Assembly: GCF_035046485.1 (NCBI RefSeq)
Contig: NC_085138.1
Span: 59,811,254 to 59,875,253, forward strand
Direction: 5' to 3'
Source of the DNA: Aedes albopictus
Taxonomy: Eukaryota > Arthropoda > Insecta > Diptera > Culicidae
DNA length: 64,000 nucleotides
Shown: positions 54,194 through 64,000 of the stretch, one piece after another
Layout of the letters: each line of letters begins with the position of its first letter
Numbering within the stretch: position 1 is the first letter of the stretch
The notes under the pieces: generated by a model
Database searches by the model: none
What the model was told of the DNA's origin: nothing
What the model saw: only the letters and a program-made list of their open reading frames with translations
Made by a program: the position numbers and the translations under genes

Positions 54194-55254
54194 AGGCGCC
54201 ATGGGGAAGTTTCATTCCACCTGACACAGGTCCTTACAGGTCATGGTTGCTTCCGACAGTATCTACACCGTTTCGGGCATGCGGTCATGCGGATTCTCCC
54301 GAATGCCCAGTGTGCAATGGTTTAGAGGAAACGGCGGAACACGTTTTGTTCGTGTGCCCGCGTTTTCGCACAATGCGTGACCGCATGCTTGCCACATGCG
54401 GGGAGGACACAACTCCGGACAACTTGGTCCAGAGAATGTGTAGGGATGAGATTAGCTGGAATGCCGTTTCAACGGCTATCACCCATATCGTCTGGGAGCT
54501 ACAAAGGAGGTGGCGCGTGGACTCGGAGAATGGCTAGTCCAGATGCAGTACAAGAGGTGGTCCAGGGGTTCGAAGTCGGCTTCGTAGGTCATACCGGTGC
54601 CCTGCGGTCGAGATCGACCCTTACAGCGATTAAGTTGCCGCGGAGAGGAAGTCCCGGTAGCGGTGCTGTCGTGGCGTCAGTCTACTGGGTTGGATCTGAG
54701 CCCGCGGTTGGAAAGGGGTCCCCGGCAAGGGTCGGGGTAGGTGAGACCCTGCTGTCTGCAACCTACGGATGCATCTGATAGGGCCTGAAGGGTAGTAATA
54801 CCCTTCCTTTGCGGGCAGGTCAGATCGGGTTGCATGTGGGCATCAGTTCTTGATGTCCGCTCAGCAGTAGGGCGCGGGCGGGGTTGACCCTGCCCGCCTT
54901 CCGAGGACAAAGGGAGTGGCGAGGACCACTCGGGAAACTGGCTAAGCGCCAGTACGCTACCGTGATGGACTCTCCAGAGCGAGTCATCGATGTTCGTTGC
55001 TGCTAGGCTACGGCAGCTAACCTTGAGGGTGCGATATGCACTAGCCCCTCTCTGAAGCAATACCTTCTTGGTGGTTCCGGAGAGACGTAGGGTTTGGCGA
55101 CCATAGGAATGTGTTTTAGTGGGTCGAGGAGAGAGTAGTCCTGGCTTCTACCGGCATTGTAGAAGACGGCCTTAACCCCACACTACCCTAACCTTCCTGT
55201 TAGGGTGTCTGATGAGCAGATTTATCCCCCTATGGTTTAGAAGAAAAAAAAAAA
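54194..55254 (+). mobile_element. 5'-truncated LINE (R1/LOA-type ORF2 3' end) with poly(A)
   Basis: Flanked by a 15-bp duplication agacatcacctcaat (54,179-54,193 and 55,255-55,269) and ending in an A tract. The coding remnant (about 54,200-54,535) carries the zinc-knuckle CPVC...EHVLFVC, that is C-x2-C-x8-H-x4-C, followed by FRTMRDRMLATCGEDTTPDN and ITHIVWELQRRWR. One frameshift lies near 54,280. The rest is a GC-rich 3' UTR (gcgggcggggttgaccctg). The CCHC end is typical of R1/LOA/Jockey-group ORF2; the clade is inferred. Confidence 0.85.
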
Positions 55255-55359
55255 AGACATCACCTCAATTCGTCGAGTTGAGTTGATTGGTATATGTGAC
55301 TTGACCCTCTGACCCTTCTATCGATTTTTTTAATGAACATGTAGCCCAGTGGTCACCAA

Positions 55360-57440
55360 ACTGCGGCCCTCGAGAAGGTTTAGTGCGGCCCGCGATTTCA
55401 TTTCGAAATATATTAGAAAGATTGCAAAAATTAAAAGCAAACATTGTTATCGAAGCCTTTTGAAAAAGTAAAGGATTAATTCCCAATCAAAAGATGAAAA
55501 TAAACAAAAAGCAATTTAAATTAGTATAGGGGAGATTACCTATTCTCGGCCGTTTTGTTCTCTTCGTCTTTGGGGGTTTTTTGAAACCTATTGAACTCAG
55601 AGTTGGTCCCAAATCCTTCCCAACTAAGCTGAATTATATGGCCAAGTTTCAAGCAATTTGGCTGATAAAAACCCCCCATGACGAAGAGAACAAATCTGCC
55701 GATAATACGTATTGTCACCCTAGTTAACTTTAAAAATCATTTTCATGTGCAAAATAACCATGCCCAAAAAATATGACTTTTTCATTTTGACTCTGAAACA
55801 TTATTCTGAAGAATATAAAGGATGACTTATATGTCGAAGTTAAATCCTGAAACTCTATTAAGGTTGAAGGATTCGTCATTGACATAATCGTCATCATTGA
55901 AAATTCAAAAGCAGTTTTCTATTCTATTCTAGTCTAGCGCTTGCACAGCCAGTATTGAAAAGCATCCTGGAAATACCAAAATTTCTTCCGGTATTTTCTT
56001 ATCAGCATTAATATTTGCAGCATATCTGCGATATGACACAAATATTAAAATGGCCAGGCCCACTGTGCAGACTACTTGGGTTTGAGGTAATTCAAAAATA
56101 TACGGCAATCAGATTATCCACGTATGAATAGTATGATTTACGTATTGTTTCGAATTTGATAAAGGAAGAAAAGGGGACAACCGTACCAACCGTTTCATAA
56201 TAAGGGAATGGATTATGTACATAGAATCGTTGGAAGTGGCGTCGCTAAAAAGGTTAATGCACACTCCTTTCTGGCTTGTGGTTCTTCTCCTGGGATGGGA
56301 TACAGGTATTTTGGCCATATATCCTGGCTATAAAGCCTAGGCTAGAGCGCCTTTGCTCGCTCTCTGAAACGAGATTGAAAAGAAAAACCTACACACGCAT
56401 TAAACGAAAATTTGAATATTTTTAACGGTATGACCTCTACACAGAAACCCCATTCAAAAATAATTAGTTCTGAAATTTAATATTATTAGTAGAAAAATTA
56501 TAAACAGTTGTGGACACGCATTTACACTATCATAAAAAAAAACTTTCTATTTCGAATAAATAAAAAAAAACAGTTGATTACTTTATAATATTAATTGCAG
56601 CCAAAATTTCAAATAACAAACACTGTGTAACTAAATACCTCCTTACGAGGGAGACAAAATTGTTGAATTCTAGTTTACCTATCATCAATAGTTCTTTTCG
56701 AACAAAATACGAAGCTTCATCTGTGGTAGCACTCACGCACCCACAATAATTCTTTCAAAACGGTTATTTTACCATATCGTCTCAATTATCACAATTCACT
56801 CAATTCACGTGCATTTTATATATTGTTTTAAAGTTTTTGAATTTGCTCTACAGTTAAAATAGACCAACTTAGTTTTCTGCGGCAATATTTAATTCAAAAA
56901 ACGAACACCAAAGCCCGTCTGAACGGTGGTCAGAACAGATCAGAACCAACATTAAAATATGTTTTCTTACACGCACTCCTACATGAAAATCTGTGCACAC
57001 CGACGGAATTTGACGGGATCCACACGAACACGACATGCAGCGTCGCAAGGTCGCAGGATCGAGTACGTTGGTGCATTTTTGCAACCAAATTCAGAACAAG
57101 GTGCTCATGGCTCATACTCTATATAATAAAATTAAATGAAATAAAGTAAAATTAAATGAAGTGATAATGAAAAATACCACCAACTAACGAATACATAGAG
57201 TCGGAAGAGTAGAACTGCATTATATTATATCTGTTATAATAATACATTTACACTTCTCCAACCCGAATAATATACCTCATTATCATCAATGGCATCAATT
57301 ATGACAGCCAACAAATATGTCTGTTTATTTGCCTGTATATTTTTTTTTGTTATGATAGGATAGCTGTAGTGTCGTTAGATTCAATCAACGATAACAAAAT
57401 GGTTTGAATTGAAAACAATACAAAAGAATTTGAGTTGTAT
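55360..57440. other. hAT interior, left part, no gene
   Basis: AT-rich. The 60-bp block at 55,858-55,922 (tattaaggttgaaggattcg ...) reappears inverted at 59,488-59,550. The 57,015-57,070 words (cacgacatgcagcgtcgcaag) are GC-balanced. No credible frame. Confidence 0.5.
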
Positions 57441-57465
57441 GAAATTGGATTCAATGCTTGATGTT

Positions 57466-58707
57466 TTTTTTTTTTTTTTTGGAAAGGTTCCTAGCGGCAC
57501 GCCGAGGGACGTAGTAACCTCTCCCATCACTGTGCGCACAATTGTCTCGCGTCTATATGGAGGAGCACGATGCGTTTGCGCGGACAACGACAGTTCACTA
57601 GGCCTTTGGATAGGATAGAGAACGTAATCCTTCAGAAGCAGTTCACCAGCCGTGCACGGAACATGTCGTCCAGTAAGACACTGTTGCGTACTGACTCAGA
57701 AGGTTACGGTAGAAGGTGTGAAAGTTTTGGTTTTGTCATATGGTCGATTTTGTTTGTATTTGTTCTTTTGTCATGTAACGGTTCAAAGAATGTTATTGTT
57801 CAAATTCATGTTGTGCACTGTAATTTACTAATCTTTGGTGTGTCTATGATCCGTTACATGGTCGATGTGTTCGTTATGTCAATTTTTTGATCCTCATTTG
57901 AGTACTGTTTTTTATCTTTGAAAGTTGTCTTCCGTCCATATCCCTAGCACTATCAGCATCTGTCAAAACAGGTCCTAACTAAAGAAAACATTTCATACAC
58001 TTAACGTCTAATTTGTCATAAATAGGTTAAGTTAGTCAATGTCTAATTTGTCAGTTTTAGTCGATTACGTCAAATATGCGTCTTAAGTCTTGATCACACG
58101 TTAGCTTCGAATCTATAAGCAAGCACTATTAAATGCTGCACTTTCCCACTATTAGTTTCTTAGTTAATTTAAATTGATATTGCAAGAAAACGTTATTAAG
58201 CATTATCCATTCCAAATATATTAGAGTTTACTCACAAAACTATCAGATATAAAAATAATAAAAGTTAAAATTAAATCACGTAAGCAAATCAAATGTTGAA
58301 AACTAGGTATAAGCAAATTGAATAGACTAGATACAACTAATTATTACATTATTGATTTTTATAGTGTTTGTTAAAATTAACCGAATAGTGGGAAGCCCAG
58401 ACAACAATTCAAAGTCTGCTGACTCCAAAAAGATTACAAGATTCGTCACAAAACACAACGACTCTCAAAACCCTTCCAGAATCAACCGACCGGAACTGTG
58501 TTCTGAGTATAGAATCTACTGAGCCCTAGCAGGTCCCTCCTGTTTATCGAGCATTTCTGATAAATCAGCCATACTCCATCTGTAGCAGCCGGTTCGCAAT
58601 GAACCGTTGGAGGCGCATTAAAGTGTTAAAGGTGATATTTTCAATACAAGAATTACAATTAACATCCTTCACTTTAATACCGTCAAACCCTGTGATCTTG
58701 GCCAGGG
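57466..58707 (-). mobile_element. Retroposed insert with poly(A) and 25-bp duplication
   Basis: A 25-bp direct repeat (gaaattggattcaatgcttg plus atgtt) flanks 1,242 bp (57,441-57,465 and 58,708-58,732). The insert starts on the plus strand with a T15 run, so on the minus strand it ends in poly(A), as expected for LINE-driven retroposition. The minus-strand 5' end translates briefly to LAKITGFDGIKVKDVNCNSC. No other feature is recognised; it could be a truncated LINE or a processed transcript. Confidence 0.75.
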
Positions 58708-58869
58708 GAAATTGGATTCAATGCTTGATGTTGTAACAATTTAATTAAGTTATCAAACATATTCTGTCTCTGTTAAGCTTTGTTTTGACTAAAAGACAAC
58801 ATGACGTACCGTAGAACCAATATTTTAAGATTTCAGTAATACGATATTCAAGAATAAAGCTAAATATAC

Positions 58870-59300
58870 AATGTTCCAATTGGAACACTCTCACCGGATT
58901 TATCAGCTACCGAAACTTTGAACTGCTTCTTCAACTTGGCCGCAAAAGCTTACGGCAAACAAGCCGTCATGTACCATGTTTGAATCGCGATCAGTTCTTC
59001 CACCTCATCCTTTTTAATGTCCTGATTCCTTCGGTCCTGGTCACAGCAAGATTATCTACCTCGTAACCACGTTCTTGCAGCAGTTTAACATGCGCGTGAC
59101 TAAACCGCAGTCATACGAAACAATGCCCAAAATCTTGCGAACAGCAGCGGCTGTGTGTTTCTTCCGACTGCTTCTCTCCAACCTGCCATTTAAGAGTCCT
59201 TTTGTTGTCTAACTCACGTTTCGGACGAATGGGCATCAAATTCGTCCGATTTTGCACTAGTTTCCGCTGGTTGAACTGGATTTTTCAATTTTGGAATTAA
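58870..59300 (-). pseudogene. Coding-like remnant, family unknown
   Basis: The minus strand gives protein-like but broken text: MPIRPKRELDNKRTLKWQVG, then in another frame RLERSSRKKHTAAAVRKILG, IVSYDCGLVTRML, LLQERGYEVDNLAVTRTE, DIKKDEVEELIAIQTWYMTA and FAAKLKKQFKVSVADKSGES. Its composition is more GC-balanced than its surroundings. I do not recognise it. It may be a processed pseudogene or a decayed transposase inside the hAT. Confidence 0.4.
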
Positions 59301-59349
59301 CGAGAAAAGCCGCTGTCAAATAAAACACGTCTAGATGCGAGCAACGCCT

Positions 59350-59550
59350 GCTTCTATCGAAAATTCAAAAGCAGTTTTCTCGTTCAAAACTGAAATATCC
59401 GCAGTGAAAATGTTTTCACTGTATTGCGGGTCGAGAATGGAACAAAGTGAATACATTTTCACTGCAAAAATTTCAGTTTTGAACGAAAGAACTGCTTTTG
59501 AATTTTCAATGATGACGATTATGTCAATGACGAATCCTTCAACCTTATTA
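59350..59550. repeat. Hairpin inside the hAT, related to 55,858-55,922
   Basis: Arms gaaaattcaaaagcagtttt and the inverse (aactgcttttgaattttc) enclose a further inverted pair (ctgaaatatccgcagtgaa). The outer part, to 59,550, matches the block near 55,860 in inverted orientation. Confidence 0.75.
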
Positions 59551-59599
59551 TTTTAGTTTGGGGGCTATTGATTGTGAAAACTTGTACGGCATGGTTTTC

Positions 59600-59765
59600 G
59601 GCTTTTGCAGTCGGAAGACCAGCTAAAACGTTATTTTTTACCTCTGATCGGACGTTTAGCGCCTTTATTGGTCATTTTTCCCAATCCTCAGAAAAATGAC
59701 CAATAAAGGTCCGTTGGATCAGAGTAAAAAATAACGTTTTAGCTGGTCTTCCAACTGTGAAAGCC
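59600..59765. repeat. Small hairpin MITE
   Basis: The word ggaagaccagctaaaacgtt and its inverse (aacgttttagctggtcttcc) bracket about 165 bp with further pairing (aaaaatgaccaataaagg). No clear target duplication. Confidence 0.7.
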
Positions 59766-60689
59766 GAAAAACATACCATATCTATTAAAATTTGATCAAA
59801 GTGGATTGTAAAATGCCTTGCGGCCCGCAGCCTTCTTGTAAAATTCTATTGTGGCCCGCGTATACAGTAAGCCTGAGGACCACTGATGTAGCCTATCAGT
59901 ACACTTTGGTGTACGAGAAAGGCAAAAATATGAAGAATTATTCTAACTATGAAGTTGATATGTTACTTATTTAGTTAATGAGAATCACACAATCATGTAC
60001 AAACAAAGCAGACTGTTGTTTTTTTTTTTTTTGAGGCAACGGCGAATCTGGCGAATCACCAGTAAGTAAGTGAACTATGGAGTGACATTAACATTCTTAG
60101 CAACGACATTCCCACCGTTAACTTCTGAAATGCTTTAATGCTTTTTATATACAGCGAATAATAGAAATGATAGTAGTAGTCAATTCTATGCACCAATAAA
60201 TTTTGACCCATTGGTTAATAAACGCTGGCCTAAAATACTGTCGAAGACACTTAATCTATGAACCTCTTTGCCTTTCTCGTACACCAAAGTGTACTGAAAG
60301 GCTATATATTCACTCAAAAACTAATTTTCGATAGAAGGCTCGGAGCGTCAAGTGACATATACCAATCAATTCAGTTCGACGAATTGAGATGATGTCTGAA
60401 TGTGCGTATGTATGTATGTGTGTATGTATGTCTGTGTACAAAAAGGTCACTCACTTTTAAGGCACTTCCCATTGGCCGATTTTTCGGATTATAGCTCGAA
60501 TCGAACCGGAATTTTACCACATTGTTTGCTATTAAAAATAGCCTGAATCGGACAAGGCGTTCCGGAGTTATTGCCATTTGAGTGATCCGGACCAGCACCG
60601 GTAGAACTGGCCACATATAAAACTGAATCAAGTTCCCGACCAAGCCCCATCATGCGGCGATTTTTGTAACCTTCAGCATAGTTGACAAA

Positions 60690-62050
60690 TTTTGTGCGGA
60701 TTTTAACACAGGAGACCGAAAATTCTACGATGTCGGTCCAAAATTCAAGATGGCGGTCTAAAATCCAAAATGGCGGCTCCAAATTCAAGATGGCGGCTTA
60801 TAATGGAGTTTTAAGCCCTAAACCATGCAATATGGATATATTTTGTATGGGGAAGATGTTTGGAGTCCAATAATGGCGACCATAATATCCAAGATGGTGG
60901 TCTAAAATTCAAGATGGCGGCTCCAAAGTCAAGATGGCGGCTGTATAACGGAGTGTTAGGCCCTAAACCATGCAATAAGTGTATATTTTGTATGGGGTAG
61001 ATGCCAGCAGTCCAAAAATGGCTGCCTAAACATTCAATATGGCGTTCTAAAATTCAAGATAACGGCTTCAAATTCAAGATGGAGGCTGTTTAAAGGAGTT
61101 TTAGGCCCTAAAACCATGCAATATGGGTATATTTGGTAAGGCGGTCTAAAATCCAAGATGGCGGCTCCAAATTCAAGATGGTGGTTGTTGAGACGAGGTT
61201 TTGGCTCTAAAACCATGCAATAAGAGATTATTTTGTATGAGCAGGATGTCCGGAGTCCAAAAATGGTGACCTGAATATCCAAGATAGCGGTATAAAATAC
61301 AAAATGTTGGCTATTAATTTCAAGATGGCGGCTGTATAACGGAGTTTTAGGCCCTAAAACCATGCAAGAAGGGTTTATTTTGTATGAAAAAAATATCCGG
61401 AGTCCGAAAATGGCAACCTGAATATCTAAGATAGCGGTCTGAAATTCAAAATGGCGGCTTCAAATCAATATGGAGGCTGTTTAATGGAGTTTTAGGCCCT
61501 AAAACTATGAAAAATGGGTATATTTGGTAGTAGGAAGATATCCGGAGTCCAAAAATGGCGACCACAATTTCCAAGAGGGCGATCTAAAATAGCGGCTCAA
61601 AATTTAAGACGGTGGCTGTTTAAAGCAGTTTTAGACCCTAACATGTAGCATGTAATATGGGTATATTTGGTATAGGGAAGATGTCTGGAGTCAAAAATGG
61701 CGACCGCAATACGCAAAATGGTGGCCCAAACACCAAGATGGCGGCTCCAAATTCAAGATGGTGGCTGTTTAATGGCGTTTTAAGCTCTAAATCCGTGTCA
61801 TATGGGTTTATTTGATATAGGGACGGATTGTGGACTTCAAAAAATGGTGACTGGAATATCCAATATGGCGATCAAAAATCCAACATGGCGGCTCCAAATT
61901 CAAGATGGTGACTGTTCAATGGAGTTCTGGGTTCTAAAACCATGCTATATGGGTATATCTGGTATGGGGAAGAAATGTGGAATTTAAAAGTAAAGACCAG
62001 AATAGTCAAGATGGCGGACTTAAATCCAAAATTACGGCTCAAAGCTCAAG
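60690..62050 (-). repeat. 146-bp tandem array rich in caagatggcggc
   Basis: The word aaaccatgcaatatgg recurs near 60,822, 60,969, 61,112, 61,211, 61,359, 61,503, 61,647, 61,793 and 61,939. Most spacings are 143-148 bp, with one shortened unit of 99 bp. Within each unit the 12-mer caagatggcggc or a close variant appears two to four times. Frames on either strand are artefacts. Confidence 0.88.
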
Positions 62051-62295
62051 ATAGCGGCTTTTTGTTATGGTGAAATGGGAGAGTGTCCAGGTGCATTTTT
62101 GACTCGCATTTTTGAGAGCACCGATCTCGTCATCCACAAAACGCCCGAAATCGAAAATGCTACTCAATGTTTATCACGAGTGAGCACGGCTACTCATTGC
62201 TTTTCAGCTCTGTTTGTTGTTTAGATGACGAGATCCGTGGTTTCGGTATTTGCAAGGCAGCCATTGTGACGGCCATCTTTGGGTTCGCTCATATA

Positions 62296-63216
62296 CAGGG
62301 GATACTCAAAATAACTGGGACAGGTAAAATTTTCACTTTTCAAAAAATGTTCAACTCGCTGTAACTTTTCGAAAAAGGCATCAAATATTTTCAAATTTTT
62401 ACTGTAAGTTTATCAACTAGTTGTGTATCAGTGGTCAAAATTTGAAAAAGATCGAGCTATTCTACACGAAGTCATAAAGGTTGTAGAAAAAGGTATAATT
62501 ATACGATAGCCAACTTTGAACTGTTATATCTCCGGATTCAATGAACCGAATGCAATGAAATTTTGATCATTTATGACTTATATAATGAGCTATCAAAAAC
62601 TTTTGACTAAACTTAAAATTCTTTACACGAAAGGAAATGATAACGAATAGATTATTTTTCTGATATAACACTAATTTATCCAAAACTTCATCATCGTTAC
62701 AAAATTCGTGATAGTAATTATAGTTCATTTAAATTCCCTCTAATTGACTTGAATATATTTATGTTTCAAAGGAAAGCTACCAAATAGCCGGCATTAAATT
62801 GAAAAAGTAATGGGATACACATGAAAAATAGATAAATTTACTAAAAAATCATAGAATAAATTAAATCGCTATAACTTTTTTTCTTATTAATAATTTCAAA
62901 TTAAGTCAACTGTTTTTCAAAGTTCATTATATAAGTCGTAAATGATCAAAATTTCATTGCATTCGGTTTATTGAATCCGGAGATATAACAGTTCAAAGTT
63001 GGCTATCGGATTATTATACCTTTTTCTAGAACCTCTATAACTTCGTGTAGAATAGCTCGATCTTTTCCAAATTTTGACCACTGATACACAACTAGTTGAT
63101 GAACTTACAGTAAAAATTTTAGAATATTTGATGCCCTTTTCGAAAAGTTACAACGAGTTGAACATTTTTTGAAAAATGAAAATTTTACCTGTCCCAGTTA
63201 TTTTGAGTATCCCCTG
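62296..63216. mobile_element. 0.9-kb palindromic element with CAGGGGATACTC ends
   Basis: Ends CAGGGGATACTCAAAATAAC and the exact inverse are TA-flanked (62,294-62,295 and 63,217-63,218). Arms of about 320 bp pair closely (for example gaactgttatatctccgg with ccggagatataacagttc). A TA target suggests Tc1/mariner-type mobilisation. Nested in copy c of the TGCCTTTCTCGT family. Confidence 0.88.
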
Positions 63217-63409
63217 TATGTCCTTAAGACATATAGGCGCAAACATCAAAGCTACATAAACGATATGATTTCTGGTGCCATGTAATGGATTTTTGTTTAA
63301 CGTATGAAAGTGCGATATTCATCAACATGTCGCTTGAGTTTTGTTGAAATGTGTTTTCGAAGGCACGAGGAAGGCACCATCACCGCTAGATGGATTAATT
63401 AGGATTTTT

Positions 63410-64000
63410 TACTTCTAAGAAAGCTTGCTTGGACGCTTATCAGAGAAATTTTCCCCGTTTCATATAACCGTTTCCCACTGTGCGCCACTTGATTCAATTC
63501 AGCAGGAATATGATTTGTGACATCAATAAACTTAATAATATATGGAGCAAGCCGGTGCGGTACCAAAAGGTTAACCGGTGGTGCCCTTGCATTTGATGTT
63601 AGAGGGTGGCGGCGGGCCAAATGAGTGAGCCTTGTCAGATAAGAACCACTTCTCCTTTTCTCCCTCTCGTTGGAGTTGGTCATCATTCATTCGTCCTTCT
63701 TGGTAGTGGATCATTTCTGGTTGGCTGAGGATTAATTGGATCGTTCTGCGAACCATAGCACCACACATTCCTCCAGAAACATGCAAGCACGCATCTCACA
63801 CTGTCGTATATCATGACGTGTGGGGTAGGTGGGGCAGTTGGGGGAAGTGTGAGGGATGCCTACTATTGTTATGGACAGGATCAAAAATAAGCCTGTCCTC
63901 TCAGCTCGGGGCATGGCGGCAATAGGGACTCTGGTAGCTATAATCCACACTTGGATGGCCGTACAACAAGCTGGAGCAATTTCGGATTATGGTTTTGAAT
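63410..64000. other. Complex sequence at window edge, no gene assigned
   Basis: GC-balanced, non-repetitive sequence. Minus-strand frames of 71-95 residues show no recognisable family and no typical start context. It may be host intergenic or intronic DNA. Confidence 0.4.

Larger units (their letters stand above)
55347..59885. mobile_element. hAT-type element with CAGTGGTC ends, 4.5 kb
   Basis: Ends CAGTGGTCACCAAACTGCGG and ...gaggaccactg are inverted, and cggcccgc words recur just inside each end. The flanking 8-bp duplication is ATGTAGCC (55,339-55,346 and 59,886-59,893). The CAGTGGT start and 8-bp duplication identify hAT. I see no intact transposase. The interior includes a retroposed insert and hairpins. 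Confidence 0.88.
53990..59924 (+). mobile_element. TGCCTTTCTCGT-family element, copy b, with two inserts
   Basis: The right end ggtgtacgagaaaggca lies at 59,910-59,924. Shared blocks are tctaccggtgctggtccaga, aatggccataacttcgg, the CA microsatellite and the cgtcgagttgagttgattgg block. A LINE (54,194-55,254) and a hAT (55,347-59,885) have inserted; without them only about 0.3 kb of this element remains. The left end is unclear. Confidence 0.65.
60269..63405 (-). mobile_element. TGCCTTTCTCGT-family element, copy c, inverted
   Basis: Starts TGCCTTTCTCGTACACC (60,269) with the cgacgaattgagatgatg block and a TG/TA microsatellite. The far end near 63,361-63,405 (aggaaggcaccatcaccgc, tagatggattaat) is the complement of the left end of copy a. 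The core is a 146-bp tandem array, different from that of copy a, plus a 0.9-kb palindromic insert. Confidence 0.6.

Noticed and set aside
54677..55060. A 127-residue minus-strand frame in GC-rich DNA
   Set aside because: Antisense to the LINE 3' UTR; GC-richness lengthens chance frames.

Overview
This window is non-genic, repeat-saturated eukaryotic DNA, almost certainly from an Aedes-type mosquito. The evidence is a full-length tRNA-derived SINE of the Feilai type, several fragments of one RTE/JAM1-like LINE, a decayed mosquito DD37E mariner, and many palindromic MITEs with TA or TTAA targets. I found no host protein-coding gene I could defend. Nearly all longer reading frames are by-products of tandem repeats whose period is a multiple of three.

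Region 1 (1-25,140) is best read as one minus-strand RTE-like LINE broken apart by nested insertions. LINE pieces lie at 20,735-20,293, 18,985-18,543, 9,808-9,372 and 3,447-3,068. They are separated by a DD37E mariner (18,986-20,292, TA target), an 8.7-kb hAT-like non-autonomous element (9,817-18,534, 8-bp duplication GTACCAGC), and a 5.9-kb foldback-like element (3,448-9,371, ends CAAGGGCGTAGCCAG). A 4.2-kb DNA transposon with very long inverted repeats (20,745-24,980) sits inside a SINE at the 5' edge. Both large non-autonomous elements are filled with the same 24-bp-type minisatellite.

Region 2 (25,140-46,160) mixes SINEs, decayed minisatellite, LINE 3' fragments, two siblings of a pogo/Tigger-like element (one carrying a 137-bp tandem array), a 1.3-kb TA-flanked element with GGGGCAAGTGGGA ends, hairpin MITEs, and blocks of plain complex sequence.

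Region 3 (46,160-53,115) holds a 6.3-kb LTR element with identical 139-bp LTRs, a 5-bp duplication (ctaac), and a plausible primer-binding site and polypurine tract, all in minus orientation, but no coding capacity. It inserted into a small tRNA-derived SINE. Its interior carries 11 copies of a GTGA-N6-TCAC motif and older captured SINE and LINE pieces.

Region 4 (53,120-64,000) contains two members of a large element family with TGCCTTTCTCGTACACC ends. One was hit by a 5'-truncated LINE (15-bp duplication) and by a 4.5-kb hAT (8-bp duplication ATGTAGCC); the hAT was in turn hit by a retroposed sequence (25-bp duplication). The other carries a 146-bp tandem array and a 0.9-kb palindromic element.

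The main biological theme is that unrelated non-autonomous DNA transposons repeatedly carry tandem-repeat cores.
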